Notes under the pieces: model-generated
The model's input: only the letters and a program-made list of their open reading frames with translations
What the model was told of the DNA's origin: nothing
The model's database searches: none
Part shown: positions 50,527 to 59,538 of the stretch, one piece after another
Position numbering within the stretch: the first letter of the stretch is position 1
Layout of the letters: each line of letters starts with the position of its first letter
Source: Rhodoligotrophos appendicifer
Lineage (GTDB): Bacteria; Pseudomonadota; Alphaproteobacteria; Rhizobiales; Im1
Direction: 5' to 3'
Assembly: GCF_007474605.1 (NCBI RefSeq)
Contig: NZ_VHKL01000006.1
Coordinates: forward strand, 186,001 to 250,000
DNA: 64,000 nt
Position numbers and translations under genes: made by a program

Positions 50527-51262
50527 CGCCGTCTCGAAGAGCTTCGGCGGTCTCCTCGCCGTCTCGGACCTCAGCCTTGAGGTGCGGCCTGGGACTGTGA
50601 CTGGCCTGATCGGCCCGAACGGGGCGGGCAAGACCACGGTCGTGAATCTCATCTCCGGGATCCTGGCCCCCACTGTCGGGACGATCTCCTTTGAGGATCG
50701 TGACATCACCACCTATTCGCCGACCGATGTCGCGCTGACCGGCATCGTTCGCACCTTTCAAAATGTGCGGCTCCTGCTCGACGCGACCGTGCTGGAGAAC
50801 GTTGCCCTGGGGCTCTATCGCCACGGTACGGCCTCTTGGCTGTCCGCCCTTCTCGGCCTCCCGAGTGCCACGCGGGAAAAGCGCGCCATGCGTGACGAGG
50901 CCCGGGAACTGCTCGGCTCATTCGGCCTGGGGGCCTATCCTGATGCCCTGGTGGGCAGCCTCTCCTACGGTCATCAACGCCGCGTCGAGATCGCCCGTGC
51001 CTTGGCAGCCCGCCCTAAGCTGCTCCTGCTGGATGAGCCCGTCGCCGGCATGAACGACGTGGAAGCCGGCGAGCTTGGGGACATCTTCGTCGATCTTGCC
51101 GCCAAGGGCATGGCCGTCCTGCTGGTGGAGCACAACATGCGCCTGGTCACGGCCGTCTGCCGCGATGTCTACGTCTTGGATACGGGTCGTCTCATCGCCT
51201 CGGGCACGCCCGAAGCAGCCCTCAGATCGCCCGCGGTCCAGCAAGCCTATCTCGGAGCCTAG
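50510..51262 (+). CDS. LivG-type ABC transporter ATPase
   Basis: 250 residues. Walker A IGPNGAGKTTVVN, signature-like LSYGHQRRVEIARAL, Walker B LLLDEPVAGMNDVEAGEL and switch LLVEHNMRLV, the typical LivG motif set (VEHNM). Overlaps LivM by 17 bases and is 3 bases upstream of LivF. Cytoplasmic partner of LivF. Confidence 0.92.
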   Translation: MSLRLDAVSKSFGGLLAVSDLSLEVRPGTVTGLIGPNGAGKTTVVNLISGILAPTVGTISFEDRDITTYSPTDVALTGIVRTFQNVRLLLDATVLENVALGLYRHGTASWLSALLGLPSATREKRAMRDEARELLGSFGLGAYPDALVGSLSYGHQRRVEIARALAARPKLLLLDEPVAGMNDVEAGELGDIFVDLAAKGMAVLLVEHNMRLVTAVCRDVYVLDTGRLIASGTPEAALRSPAVQQAYLGA

Positions 51263-51265
51263 CCG

Positions 51266-51973
51266 ATGCTCACCGTCGAAGATCTCACCATCTCCTATGG
51301 CGGCGTTCACGCGGTGCGCAATGCTTCCCTCGAGGTGCGTCAGGGGGAGATGGTCGCGCTGATCGGCTCTAACGGCGCGGGGAAATCCTCCCTCCTCAAC
51401 GGCTTGAGCGGCATCGTCCGCCCCCGCTCGGGATCGGTCCGCATGGAGGGCCAGACCCTTTCGGGTCAGGCGGCCTATCGCATTGCTCGCCTCGGCCTCA
51501 TTCAAGTTCCTGAGGGCCGTCATGTCCTCGGGTCCCAGACCGTGACGGAGAATCTTCTGCTCGGCCGTCTCGCCCTCGGTGATCGCCAGCCGCAGCAGGA
51601 TCTTCCGCAGGTTTTCAAGCTGTTTCCCATTCTCAAGGAGCGTGCCGGCCAGCGCGCCGGCTCCCTCAGCGGCGGCCAGCAGCAGATGCTGGCCATCGGC
51701 CGCGCCCTCATGGGATCGCCCAAGGTCCTGCTCCTCGACGAACCCAGCCTCGGCCTTGCCCCGATCATCATTGCCCAGGTCTTCGAGGCCCTGCGCGCCT
51801 TGAACCAAGCGGGCCTCACCATCCTCGTTGTTGAGCAGAATGCCCGCCGCGCGCTCACCGTCTCCAAGCGCGCCTACATCCTCGAACGCGGCCGCATCGC
51901 CTATCACGGCGACAGCACCGATCTTCTCCACGACCAAAGGGTGACGGAATCCTATTTGGGCGTGATTGCCTGA
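51266..51973 (+). CDS. LivF-type ABC transporter ATPase
   Basis: 235 residues. Walker A IGSNGAGKSSLLN, LIQVPEGRHVLGSQTVTENLLLG (typical LivF), signature LSGGQQQMLAIGRAL, Walker B LLLDEPSLGLAPIII and switch LVVEQNARRAL. Forms the ATPase pair with LivG. Starts 3 bases after the LivG stop. Confidence 0.92.
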   Translation: MLTVEDLTISYGGVHAVRNASLEVRQGEMVALIGSNGAGKSSLLNGLSGIVRPRSGSVRMEGQTLSGQAAYRIARLGLIQVPEGRHVLGSQTVTENLLLGRLALGDRQPQQDLPQVFKLFPILKERAGQRAGSLSGGQQQMLAIGRALMGSPKVLLLDEPSLGLAPIIIAQVFEALRALNQAGLTILVVEQNARRALTVSKRAYILERGRIAYHGDSTDLLHDQRVTESYLGVIA

Positions 51974-52006
51974 ACTGCCACGAAACGAAAAACATCGGAG
52001 GGAACA

Positions 52007-53140
52007 ATGAAGAAGAGTTTGAGACTGCTGCTCCTGGGTCTTGCAGGTGCGGTTCTTTCTGCCGGCCCCGTCCTGTCGGCGGAAATCCCGATCGGCTTGA
52101 TGCATGCCCTGACCGGCAATGTCGGCTTTGTCGGCACCACCATGGCCAACGGCGCCATTCTCGGAGCCGAGGAGATCAACAAGAACAAGGTTCTTGGCGA
52201 CGACACGATTAAGCTGATCGTCGAGGATACGGCCAGCGATCGCAACCAGGCCATGAACCTGGTGACGAAGCTTGCCACCGCCGACAAGGCGCTCATGATC
52301 GTCGGCCCCACCTCAAGCATCGAATCCCTGGCCTCGGCCCCCGTCGCCAATGAGCAGGGCATCCCCCTCTACACGTTGGCGCTCTCCTCGGACATCTTCA
52401 AATCCGGCCCATGGGCCTTCAAGGGTCTCGTCGGCACCAGCGCCTATATGAAGCCCGTCGGCGAGTATATCGTCGGCACTCTCAAGCCGAAGCGCGTGGC
52501 GATCATCTTCGACCGCCAGAACGACTCGACCGTCACTCAGAAGAAGTTCCTCAAGGAAGACCTGGAGAAGAACGGCATCGAGATCGTGTCCGAAAACGGC
52601 ATATTGGGCACGGATACCGATTTCTCCGTCATCGCCACCCAGGTCGTCGGCGAGAAGCCTGATGCAGTCTTCGTCGCCGCCCAGGCCCATGTCGGCGCAA
52701 ATGTTCTGGCCCAGTTGCGTCAGGCCGGACTGCCGAAGGAAACCCAGCTCATCGGCTCCATGAACATGGCCGCACCGACCCTGATCAAGCTCGGCGGCGA
52801 TGCCGTTGAAGGCACCCTGCTCGTCGGAGATTTCGCCCCGGATGGCTCGACCAATCAGGAGAGCAAGGATTTCGTCGCTGCCTACACGGCCCGCTTCGGG
52901 ACCGCTCCCGACAATTTCGCCGCGGGCGGCTACGCGCAGATGAAGGTGGTGGGGACCATCCTGAAGGAACTTGGCCCGAACCCCACGCGTGAGCAGGTTC
53001 GCGACAAGCTGACATCGGCTGTCAAGAATGTTCCCGTGGTGCTGGGAACCGGAAGCTACAGCATCGGCGAGGGCCGTCAGGTCGAATACACCCCGGTCCT
53101 GCTGAAGGTCGAGGGCGGCAAGTTCGTCGGTGTGAAATAG
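52007..53140 (+). CDS. Liv-type ABC transporter periplasmic binding protein
   Basis: 377 residues from an ATG with GGAGGGAACA upstream. Signal peptide MKKSLRLLLLGLAGAVLSAGPVLSA, then EIPIGLMHALTGNVGFVGTTMANGAILGAEEIN. Type I receptor fold segments VGPTSSIESLASAPVANEQGIPL and VAIIFDRQNDSTVTQKKFL. Last gene of the amidohydrolase/Liv operon; a 12-bp hairpin follows. Probably binds the substrate of the whole regulon (inference from the shared operator). Confidence 0.9.
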   Translation: MKKSLRLLLLGLAGAVLSAGPVLSAEIPIGLMHALTGNVGFVGTTMANGAILGAEEINKNKVLGDDTIKLIVEDTASDRNQAMNLVTKLATADKALMIVGPTSSIESLASAPVANEQGIPLYTLALSSDIFKSGPWAFKGLVGTSAYMKPVGEYIVGTLKPKRVAIIFDRQNDSTVTQKKFLKEDLEKNGIEIVSENGILGTDTDFSVIATQVVGEKPDAVFVAAQAHVGANVLAQLRQAGLPKETQLIGSMNMAAPTLIKLGGDAVEGTLLVGDFAPDGSTNQESKDFVAAYTARFGTAPDNFAAGGYAQMKVVGTILKELGPNPTREQVRDKLTSAVKNVPVVLGTGSYSIGEGRQVEYTPVLLKVEGGKFVGVK

Positions 53141-53160
53141 ACCTGATCCGTGAACTGCTC

Positions 53161-53187
53161 TGGCTCCCTGCCGACGGCGGGGAGCCA
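53161..53187. terminator. Strong bidirectional hairpin between convergent operons
   Basis: TGGCTCCCTGCC (53161-53172) pairs over all 12 positions, one of them a G-U wobble, with GGCGGGGAGCCA (53176-53187) around a GAC loop. It begins 20 bases after the binding-protein stop and lies 8 bases from the stop of the convergent ThDP gene, so it can end transcripts from both sides. Confidence 0.75.
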
Positions 53188-53195
53188 GGTCGATT

Positions 53196-54869
53196 TCAGC
53201 GTTCGACCGCTTCGACGAGCTCGGAAATGAATGGCGCCTGCACGTCCGCATTCACCTTGCAGTCGAGCAAGATCGGCTCGTTCCAATCCGCAATTTGCGT
53301 ACTGAGCCGCTCCAGATCCTCCAGGCTGCGGATCGTGGCGCTCTGAAATCCCAATGTTTCCGCCAAAGGTCCGAAGTCGATATCGGCGAAGACTGAGGTC
53401 GCCTCAGGCAGGTTGCGCTGTCGGCAGAATTGCAGCTCTGCGCCGTAGGCACAGTCATTGACCACGACGATGACCAGCGGAATGCCGTTGCGTGCCACCG
53501 TCTCGAGCTCGGACAGGCTCATCAACAGGCCGCCATCGCCGATGACGAGGATATTCGTCTCCTCCGGCCGTCCGATGGCAAATCCAAGCGCGGTTCCGAA
53601 CCCTGCTCCCATGGAGGCAAAATCGCTGCTCACCTTGAGATGGCCTGGCCCGTCGACCGACAGATAGCCCGCCACCATGAGGAAGTTTCCGGCGTCATAG
53701 ATCAGATTCCGCTTCTGCGGCAGCAGCCTGTTGAGGGCCACCGCCAGCGACCGTGGATCCAGGGTACGATTTGTGTTAGCGGGCTGAAAATCTCCTTCGA
53801 TGTCGAAGGTCGCGATCTCGCGGAGCACCGTCTCGTTGTGGAAGGGCCTGTCGCGCTCGGGCCCTCGTTCCACCTGAGCCCCCATCCGCTCTGCCACCTC
53901 CCTCACGTCCCCCACCACGGCGACATCGGCCGGGTGCCATCGCCCGATATTGCGCCGGGAATGATCAACTTGGATGAGAGGAACTTCGGGCAAGGCCTTG
54001 CCTTTGCTCGTCGTATAGAAGTTCAGGCTTGCGCCGAAGACGAGCACGCAATCGGCTTGCTCGATGTATTTCCGGCCGAGGGAATGGGAGAATGAGCCGC
54101 AAACGCCGAGATTGAGGCGATGCCCCCGAAACAGGTCTTTGCCCTTGAAGGTGGTAGCCAGCAGGGCGCCGGTCGTTTCCGCCAACCGCTCCAGGGCCTC
54201 CCGCGCACCGGCGCGATGGGCGCCCTGCCCCGCCAGGATGAGCGGCCGCCGGCTGGTCGCAAGCAGCGCCATGGCGGCTGCAAGTCCAGCCTCTCGCACC
54301 TTCGGCGTGCTCGCGGCAACGGCGAGGGCGGGTGCTTCCGCCTCAGCAGCGTCGATCTGCGCGTTCTGCACGCTTGCCGGAATATGCAGGGTAACCGCGG
54401 CGCCCTTCAATGCGGCGGTGATCGCCGAAGCGAGTGTCGCCCGCGCCGTATGCGTGCTGGTGACGGAGAATGTCTGGAGGCCCGCCGCCGCCATGACGGC
54501 GGTGGCATTATAGGCCTTGTAGTCCGGGCCGATGCCGTTCGGGTCGGCATCAGGCTCGCCATCGCCCATGATGATCAGCACCGGTGAACCGCTGCGCGCC
54601 GCGACCATGATGCCATGCATGCCATTTGCTGCCGCGGGCCCGCGCCCGATCACCGCGATTCCGAGCCGACCTGTCGCTGCCGCATATCCTTCCGCCGCCA
54701 GCACGGCATTGGTCTCGTGCCGCGCCGAGCAGAGCCGGACACCGATGGCGTCCAGAGCCACGAAGAGCCCGATCGTATCGTCGCTCATCAGGCCGAAACA
54801 TGTATCGGTCCCCAGGCGGGCGATGTCCTCGGCCAGCACCTGGTAGACCGGCGTCTGCATGGTGGTCAT
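53196..54869 (-). CDS. Thiamine diphosphate-dependent enzyme (acetolactate synthase/decarboxylase superfamily)
   Basis: 557 residues. N-terminal PYR domain with the catalytic glutamate in SARHETNAVLAAEGYA near residue 50; central TPP_enzyme_M domain; C-terminal PP domain with the ThDP motif GDGGLLMSLSELETVARNGIPLVIVVVND (GDG to ND) near residues 440-470. The GRGPAAANGMHGI stretch is typical. Not a standard IlvB: the usual FAD/quinone-binding segment is not evident. Candidates include a 2-keto acid decarboxylase, acyl-CoA lyase or sulfoacetaldehyde-type transferase. Transcribed from a promoter carrying operator copy 2, downstream of the TetR gene. Confidence 0.85.
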   Translation of the reverse strand: MTTMQTPVYQVLAEDIARLGTDTCFGLMSDDTIGLFVALDAIGVRLCSARHETNAVLAAEGYAAATGRLGIAVIGRGPAAANGMHGIMVAARSGSPVLIIMGDGEPDADPNGIGPDYKAYNATAVMAAAGLQTFSVTSTHTARATLASAITAALKGAAVTLHIPASVQNAQIDAAEAEAPALAVAASTPKVREAGLAAAMALLATSRRPLILAGQGAHRAGAREALERLAETTGALLATTFKGKDLFRGHRLNLGVCGSFSHSLGRKYIEQADCVLVFGASLNFYTTSKGKALPEVPLIQVDHSRRNIGRWHPADVAVVGDVREVAERMGAQVERGPERDRPFHNETVLREIATFDIEGDFQPANTNRTLDPRSLAVALNRLLPQKRNLIYDAGNFLMVAGYLSVDGPGHLKVSSDFASMGAGFGTALGFAIGRPEETNILVIGDGGLLMSLSELETVARNGIPLVIVVVNDCAYGAELQFCRQRNLPEATSVFADIDFGPLAETLGFQSATIRSLEDLERLSTQIADWNEPILLDCKVNADVQAPFISELVEAVER

Positions 54870-54943
54870 CTGATCTCCTGCTGGCGTTTCTGTTCATCTG
54901 AAGACCGGGCCGACGGACGTCGCCCAGGTGTTAATCAAAGCGA

Positions 54944-54955
54944 CCAAGCGCTAGG
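54944..54955 (-). promoter_or_regulatory. TetR operator copy 2 (CCTAGCGCTTGG on the minus strand)
   Basis: CCAAGCGCTAGG as read on the plus strand, exactly the complement of copies 1 and 3. It lies 75-86 bases upstream of the ThDP gene start and downstream of the TetR gene stop (55018), so the ThDP gene can be controlled separately from the ligase-MaoC-TetR genes. Confidence 0.7.
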
Positions 54956-55017
54956 AAGCTGCACAATTCTGATGTCGGCTTGAATGGGTGATCCGGCCCC
55001 CCTGTCAGCACTCGGAC

Positions 55018-55650
55018 TTATTTCGTCCCCACGATGCTGGCTGCGAAGTCGCGGGAGATGTCGTTGATATCCATCCGCTCGGGCCGATACCATTCTCCGG
55101 CCCAGTTCAACGCACCGAGCAGCAGCAACCGTACCGAATCCGGCGAAATCGAGGGATCGATCAGCTTCGCGTCGTAGAGTTCCTGGACCAGGCCCTCCCA
55201 TAGCGTCTCATAACGCCGCCTCTCCACCCGACAGCCGCTGCGCACCGCCTGGGGAAGAAAGGCGAAGGCGCGGATGCTGGCGGAGGTATAGTTGCTATGC
55301 TCCAGCGACGACAGCAGATGGCCCTTGATCGCCGCCTCGAGCCGCTGGCGCGGTGTCGCATCCTTCGGCAGGCTGTCCAGGGCCTTGGCCACAGCATTAT
55401 AGACGACGAGCACGCCTTCGTTCACCACCGCCTCTACGATAGCATCTTTCGAAGGGAAGTGATGATAGATGCTGCCGCCCTTGATCCCCACCTCCGTGGC
55501 GATGGCGCGCGTCGTGGTCGCCTCGTAGCCCTTGAGCCGCAACAGCAGCGCGGCGGCATTCAGGATCTGCCGTCGGACACCGATCGCTTCGATCTCGTTG
55601 TCCTTGACCTGCCCCCCATCATACGCCGCGATGGCCTGCTCTTGCTCCAT
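55018..55650 (-). CDS. TetR-family transcriptional regulator, probable regulator of the regulon
   Basis: 210 residues. HTH: RRQILNAAALLLRLKGYEATTTRAIATEVGIKGGSIYHHFPSKDAIVEAV, a standard TetR N-terminus; the ligand domain is not assignable. Lies 4 bases after the MaoC gene on the minus strand, so it is in the ligase-MaoC-TetR operon and is likely autoregulated through operator copy 3. FadR/PaaR-type TetR proteins usually bind acyl-CoA, so an acyl-CoA product of the ligase may be its inducer (inference). Confidence 0.9.
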   Translation of the reverse strand: MEQEQAIAAYDGGQVKDNEIEAIGVRRQILNAAALLLRLKGYEATTTRAIATEVGIKGGSIYHHFPSKDAIVEAVVNEGVLVVYNAVAKALDSLPKDATPRQRLEAAIKGHLLSSLEHSNYTSASIRAFAFLPQAVRSGCRVERRRYETLWEGLVQELYDAKLIDPSISPDSVRLLLLGALNWAGEWYRPERMDINDISRDFAASIVGTK

Positions 55651-55654
55651 GTCC

Positions 55655-56146
55655 TCATCCTACAACATGCGCGGCATCCGCGAGAAGCCCCCAGGATGCA
55701 TCCGTCGGCCTCGTCCGCCGCATCAGCAGTCGCGCCGAGCCGGTCTGGGCGATGGTCCCGTCCTGATTGATGAGGGTGATCGCAAGCTCCACGATCCCCC
55801 GCTCGGGATCTCGGACGGCGCGCTTTCCGGACACTTCGATCAGGGCGTGGATCGTATCGCCGGACCGAACGGGCGCTTTGAAGTCCCATGTGACCCCGAG
55901 CAGCGCCACCACCGTTCCATCGATGAGGTCAAGACGCGCCGCCAGTCCGAAGGCAACGCCGATGCCGAGGGGCCCATGCGCGATCCGTCCACCGAAGTCG
56001 GTGTTCGCCGCAAACTCCTCGTCCGTGTGAACCGGATTATAATCGCCCGTCAGGCCGGCGAAAGTCCCGACATCGGCTTCCGTGATGGTCCGACCTGGCG
56101 TCAAGTATCGCTGGCCAATCTCGAATTCTCCGAACACGCGTCCCAT
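55655..56146 (-). CDS. MaoC-family (R)-hydratase/dehydratase, copy 1
   Basis: 163 residues from the ATG at 56146 (GGAAAGG upstream). Hydratase-2 motif in AGLTGDYNPVHTDEEFAANTDFGGRIAHGPLGIGVAFGLAARL, with Asp in DYNPVHTD and His, plus the hotdog fold's TWDFKAPVRSGDTIHALIEV. Catalyses hydration of a 2-enoyl-CoA. Between the CoA ligase and the TetR gene on the minus strand. Confidence 0.85.
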   Translation of the reverse strand: MGRVFGEFEIGQRYLTPGRTITEADVGTFAGLTGDYNPVHTDEEFAANTDFGGRIAHGPLGIGVAFGLAARLDLIDGTVVALLGVTWDFKAPVRSGDTIHALIEVSGKRAVRDPERGIVELAITLINQDGTIAQTGSARLLMRRTRPTDASWGLLADAAHVVG

Positions 56147-56209
56147 GAAAACCTTTCCACTATGAGCCGGCAAGCAAGGCCGCTGATGAGTAAGTCACGA
56201 CCTTTGCCG

Positions 56210-57826
56210 TCAGGCCTGGGCCTCGTCCCGCAGATCCTTTCTGCGGATCTTGCCGGTCACCGTCATCGGCAGGCTCTCTCGGAACTCGATCTGTCTCGGA
56301 TATTCATGCGCCGACAGCCGCGCCTTGACGAAGGCCTGGACGTCCGCATGAACCGCCGCATCGATGGCGATACCCTCCCGCGCCACGATGAAGGCTTTCA
56401 CGACCTCCCCGCGCACCGGGTCGGGAACGCCCACCACGGCCACCATGGCCACGGCCGGATGTGCCATCAGACACTCCTCGATCTCGGTTGGCCCGATGCG
56501 ATAGCCGCTGGAAATGATGACGTCGTCATTGCGGGCGTGAAACCAGAAATAGCCGTCTTCATCACGGCTGCCGGTATCGCCCGTCAGCAGCCAGCCATTG
56601 CGGAACTTGTCCTCTGTCGCTTCGGGCTTGTTCCAGTAGCGCAGGAAGAACACGGGGTCCGGCGCCTTGATCGCGATGGTGCCCGTAGCACCTGGCGGCA
56701 GGGGATGGCCGTCACCATCGACGACCTCCACCACATGGCCGGGCATTGCCCTCCCCATGGAGCCTTTCTTGAGCTCCATGATGGATGCGCAATTGCCGAT
56801 CGTCAGATTGGCCTCGGTCTGGCCGTAGAATTCGTTCATCGTCAGCCCGAAGCTTTCGCGGCCCCACTCCAGCATCTCGTCGCCGAGCCGCTCGCCGCCG
56901 CTTGCCACACTGCGCATCTTGTAGCCGAAGCGCTCCTGCGGCCGGCTGACCTGGCGCATCATCTTGAGTGCGGTCGGCGGCATGAAAGAATTGCGCACGC
57001 CGTGGCGGGCGAGCAAGGCGAAGGCCTCCTCGGGGTCGAATTTCTGCAGCCGCTTGGCGACCACCGGCACGCCGTGGAACAGCGACGGCAACAGCACATC
57101 CATCAATCCCCCGGCCCAGGCCCAGTCTGCCGGTGTCCACATCCGGTCGCCGGGCTGGGGAAAGAAGTCATGGGGGAATTCGACCCCGGGCATGTGCCCG
57201 AGCAAAACGCGGTGGCCGTAAAGCGTGCCCTTGGGATTGCCGGTCGTGCCCGACGTATAGACCATGATCGCCGGATCGTCCGAAGCTGTGTCCACGCGCG
57301 TATGATCAGCTGAGGCGCGTTCGAGCAGCGCTGTCCACTCCAGCACGCTTCCCTCATGGCGGTCCTCGATGGCGATCAGCACGGGCGGCGCCTCCAGCGC
57401 GCCCACGATATCGAGGAGCTTCTCGATCCCCGAGCTGTTGGACACGACGGCTTTGGCGCCGCTGTCCTTAAGCCGGTAGTCCAGTGCTTCCGGACCGAAC
57501 AATGTGAACAGAGGCAGTGCAATTGCGCCAATCCGGTAAGCAGCCAGATGCGTAATGATGGCCTCCGGGCATTGCGGCAGCAGGATCCCCACTCGGTCGC
57601 CCCGCACGACCCCATGCGCCGACAGCGCGTTGGCGAGCCGCTTCGACTGCTCCTGCAGATAGGCGAAGCTCAACTCCCTGGCGCCATCCCCAGCCTCGAA
57701 GATGATGGCCGTCCCGCCCGCCGCCGCATGGCGGTCGCAGATCGCCTCGGCGATGTTGAACCTGTCTGGCACGGCCCAGCGGAAGCCGGCACAGACCTCC
57801 TCATATGTCCTCCCCGACAACGTCAT
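56210..57826 (-). CDS. Acyl-CoA synthetase / AMP-dependent CoA ligase (acetyl- or medium-chain-type)
   Basis: 538 residues from the ATG at 57826 (AAGGGAAATCG upstream). P-loop MVYTSGTTGNPKG near residue 190, FYGQTEAN, WLLTGDTG and the C-terminal K region VTGKIRRKDLRDEA. The core resembles acetyl-CoA synthetase-like/medium-chain acyl-CoA ligases of the short type. Activates a carboxylic acid to its CoA ester with ATP in the cytoplasm. Divergent from the carboxylase operon across operator copy 3. Confidence 0.88.
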   Translation of the reverse strand: MTLSGRTYEEVCAGFRWAVPDRFNIAEAICDRHAAAGGTAIIFEAGDGARELSFAYLQEQSKRLANALSAHGVVRGDRVGILLPQCPEAIITHLAAYRIGAIALPLFTLFGPEALDYRLKDSGAKAVVSNSSGIEKLLDIVGALEAPPVLIAIEDRHEGSVLEWTALLERASADHTRVDTASDDPAIMVYTSGTTGNPKGTLYGHRVLLGHMPGVEFPHDFFPQPGDRMWTPADWAWAGGLMDVLLPSLFHGVPVVAKRLQKFDPEEAFALLARHGVRNSFMPPTALKMMRQVSRPQERFGYKMRSVASGGERLGDEMLEWGRESFGLTMNEFYGQTEANLTIGNCASIMELKKGSMGRAMPGHVVEVVDGDGHPLPPGATGTIAIKAPDPVFFLRYWNKPEATEDKFRNGWLLTGDTGSRDEDGYFWFHARNDDVIISSGYRIGPTEIEECLMAHPAVAMVAVVGVPDPVRGEVVKAFIVAREGIAIDAAVHADVQAFVKARLSAHEYPRQIEFRESLPMTVTGKIRRKDLRDEAQA

Positions 57827-57847
57827 TCGATTTCCCTTGTATCGCTC

Positions 57848-57859
57848 CCTAGCGCTTGG
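57848..57859 (+). promoter_or_regulatory. TetR operator copy 3 (CCTAGCGCTTGG), divergent promoter
   Basis: Identical to copy 1. It lies 22-33 bases before the CoA-ligase start (minus) and 77-88 bases before the carboxyltransferase start (plus), so one bound repressor can control both operons, and through the ligase operon the TetR gene itself. Confidence 0.72.
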
Positions 57860-57935
57860 TAGGTCTAAAGCATTCTTTGGCTGCCGGCAAGTCGGGCACC
57901 CAATCGGGTCGTCACGGAAACAAGAGATCGGGAAA

Positions 57936-59534
57936 ATGCCTGTGTTGGACACGAGGGTCCGGACCGATCCGGGCTTTGAACAGAACACGTCTGCCTATGA
58001 CACCCTTTTGCAGCTTCTGCGCGATCGCCACCGTCATGTTCTCATGGGCGGCGGCGAGAAATTTCGCGATCGTCACCGCCAGCGGGGCAAGATCCCGGTG
58101 CGTGAACGCATCGACCATCTTGTGGATCCGCTCTCGCCTTTTCTGGAACTGTCGCCTCTGGCCGCTTGGGAACTCTACGGCAATGAGGTGCCCTCCGCCG
58201 GCATCGTGACCGGCATCGGTGTCGTCGCCGGCACGCCCTGCATGATCATCGCCAATGATGCAACGGTTAAGGGCGGCTCGTTCTTCCACGAAACCGTCAA
58301 GAAGCACCTGCGCGCCCAGGAGATCGCCCTCGAAAACCGTCTTCCCTGCATCTATCTGGTGGATTGCGGCGGTGCCTTTCTCCCCGAGCAGGACCGCGTC
58401 TTTCCGGACCGCGACCATTTCGGAGGCACCTTCTTCCAGCAATGCCGCATGTCCGCCGCCGGCCTGCCGCAGCTTTCAGCCGTCTTCGGCGGCTGCACGG
58501 CGGGCGGCGCCTATATTCCCGCCTTGTCGGACGAGGTGGTGATGGTCCGCGGCAGCGGCCGCATTCATCTCGGTGGCCCACCCATCGTCAAGGCCGCCAT
58601 CAACGAGATCGTCGATGGTGAAACCCTCGGCGGTGCCGAGATGCATTCCACCGTCTCCGGCGTCTCCGATTACATCGCCGGGACGGAGCTGGAGGCGATT
58701 GGCAAGCTGCGCGACATCGTCGCCGCCCTCAATTGGCCGCAGCAGCATCGGACGACGGCGCGCGAGACCCGTGAACCGCTTCACGATCCGGCTGAGCTGG
58801 GTGGCATCGTCGGCACCGATCTTAAACAGCCCTTCGACGTCCGCGAAGTCATAGCTCGCATGGTCGATGGCAGCGAGTTCCAGGAGTTCAAACCCGCCTA
58901 TGGCGCCACTCTCGTTTGCGGCTTTGCCTGGATCCACGGCGAGCCCGTGGGCATCCTCGCCAATAATGGCGTGCTTTTCTCCGAATCCGCGGTGAAAGGC
59001 GCCCATTTCATCGAGCTCTGCGATCAGCGCCGCATCCCGCTCCTCTTCCTCCAGAACATTACCGGTTTCATGGTGGGCACCGAGGCCGAGCGCGGGGGGA
59101 TTGCCAAGCATTCGGCAAAGTTGGTCTACGCGGTGGCGAATGCCCGCGTCCCCCGTTACACGGTCATCATCGGCGGCTCCTACGGCGCCGGCAATTACGG
59201 CATGTGCGGCCGCGGTTTCCAGCCCCGCTTTCTCTTCGCCTGGCCGAATGCCAGGATCGCCACCATGAGCGCCGACGTCGCCGCCGCGGTGGTCACCGAC
59301 CTCCGCCGCGCCAGCCTCAGTCGCGGTGCCGCCGACGAGGCCGAGATCGCGCGCGTCCATGAGGCGACGCGCACCCAATTCGATGAGCAGAGCACGCCCT
59401 ATTATGCCACGGCTCGGCTGTGGGATGACGGCATCATCGAACCCGCCCAGACCCGCGACGTTCTCGGGCTCTGTCTTGCACTGGCCGCTCGCGAGATCGA
59501 TCTGCCGGACCACCGCCCCGTCTATCGGATGTAG
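57936..59534 (+). CDS. Acyl-CoA carboxylase carboxyltransferase (beta) subunit, MCC/GCC/PCC-like
   Basis: 532 residues from the ATG at 57936 (GAGATCGGGAAA upstream). RDHFGGTFFQQCRMSAAGLPQLSAVFGGCTAGGAYIPALSDE and VRGSGRIHLGGPPIVKAAINEIVDGETLGGAEMHSTVSGVSDY closely follow methylcrotonyl-CoA carboxylase beta; the second half has LFLQNITGFMVGTEAERGGI and GGSYGAGNYGMCGRGFQPRFLF. Transfers CO2 from biotin to an enoyl- or acyl-CoA. Four bases upstream of the alpha subunit. Substrate could be a branched 2-enoyl-CoA (methylcrotonyl- or geranyl-type). Confidence 0.88.
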   Translation: MPVLDTRVRTDPGFEQNTSAYDTLLQLLRDRHRHVLMGGGEKFRDRHRQRGKIPVRERIDHLVDPLSPFLELSPLAAWELYGNEVPSAGIVTGIGVVAGTPCMIIANDATVKGGSFFHETVKKHLRAQEIALENRLPCIYLVDCGGAFLPEQDRVFPDRDHFGGTFFQQCRMSAAGLPQLSAVFGGCTAGGAYIPALSDEVVMVRGSGRIHLGGPPIVKAAINEIVDGETLGGAEMHSTVSGVSDYIAGTELEAIGKLRDIVAALNWPQQHRTTARETREPLHDPAELGGIVGTDLKQPFDVREVIARMVDGSEFQEFKPAYGATLVCGFAWIHGEPVGILANNGVLFSESAVKGAHFIELCDQRRIPLLFLQNITGFMVGTEAERGGIAKHSAKLVYAVANARVPRYTVIIGGSYGAGNYGMCGRGFQPRFLFAWPNARIATMSADVAAAVVTDLRRASLSRGAADEAEIARVHEATRTQFDEQSTPYYATARLWDDGIIEPAQTRDVLGLCLALAAREIDLPDHRPVYRM

Positions 59535-59538
59535 ACCC

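Noticed and set aside
53196-54869. Acetolactate synthase large subunit (ilvB)
   Set aside because: No small subunit gene, no clear FAD/herbicide-site segment, and the gene is regulated with a degradation cluster.
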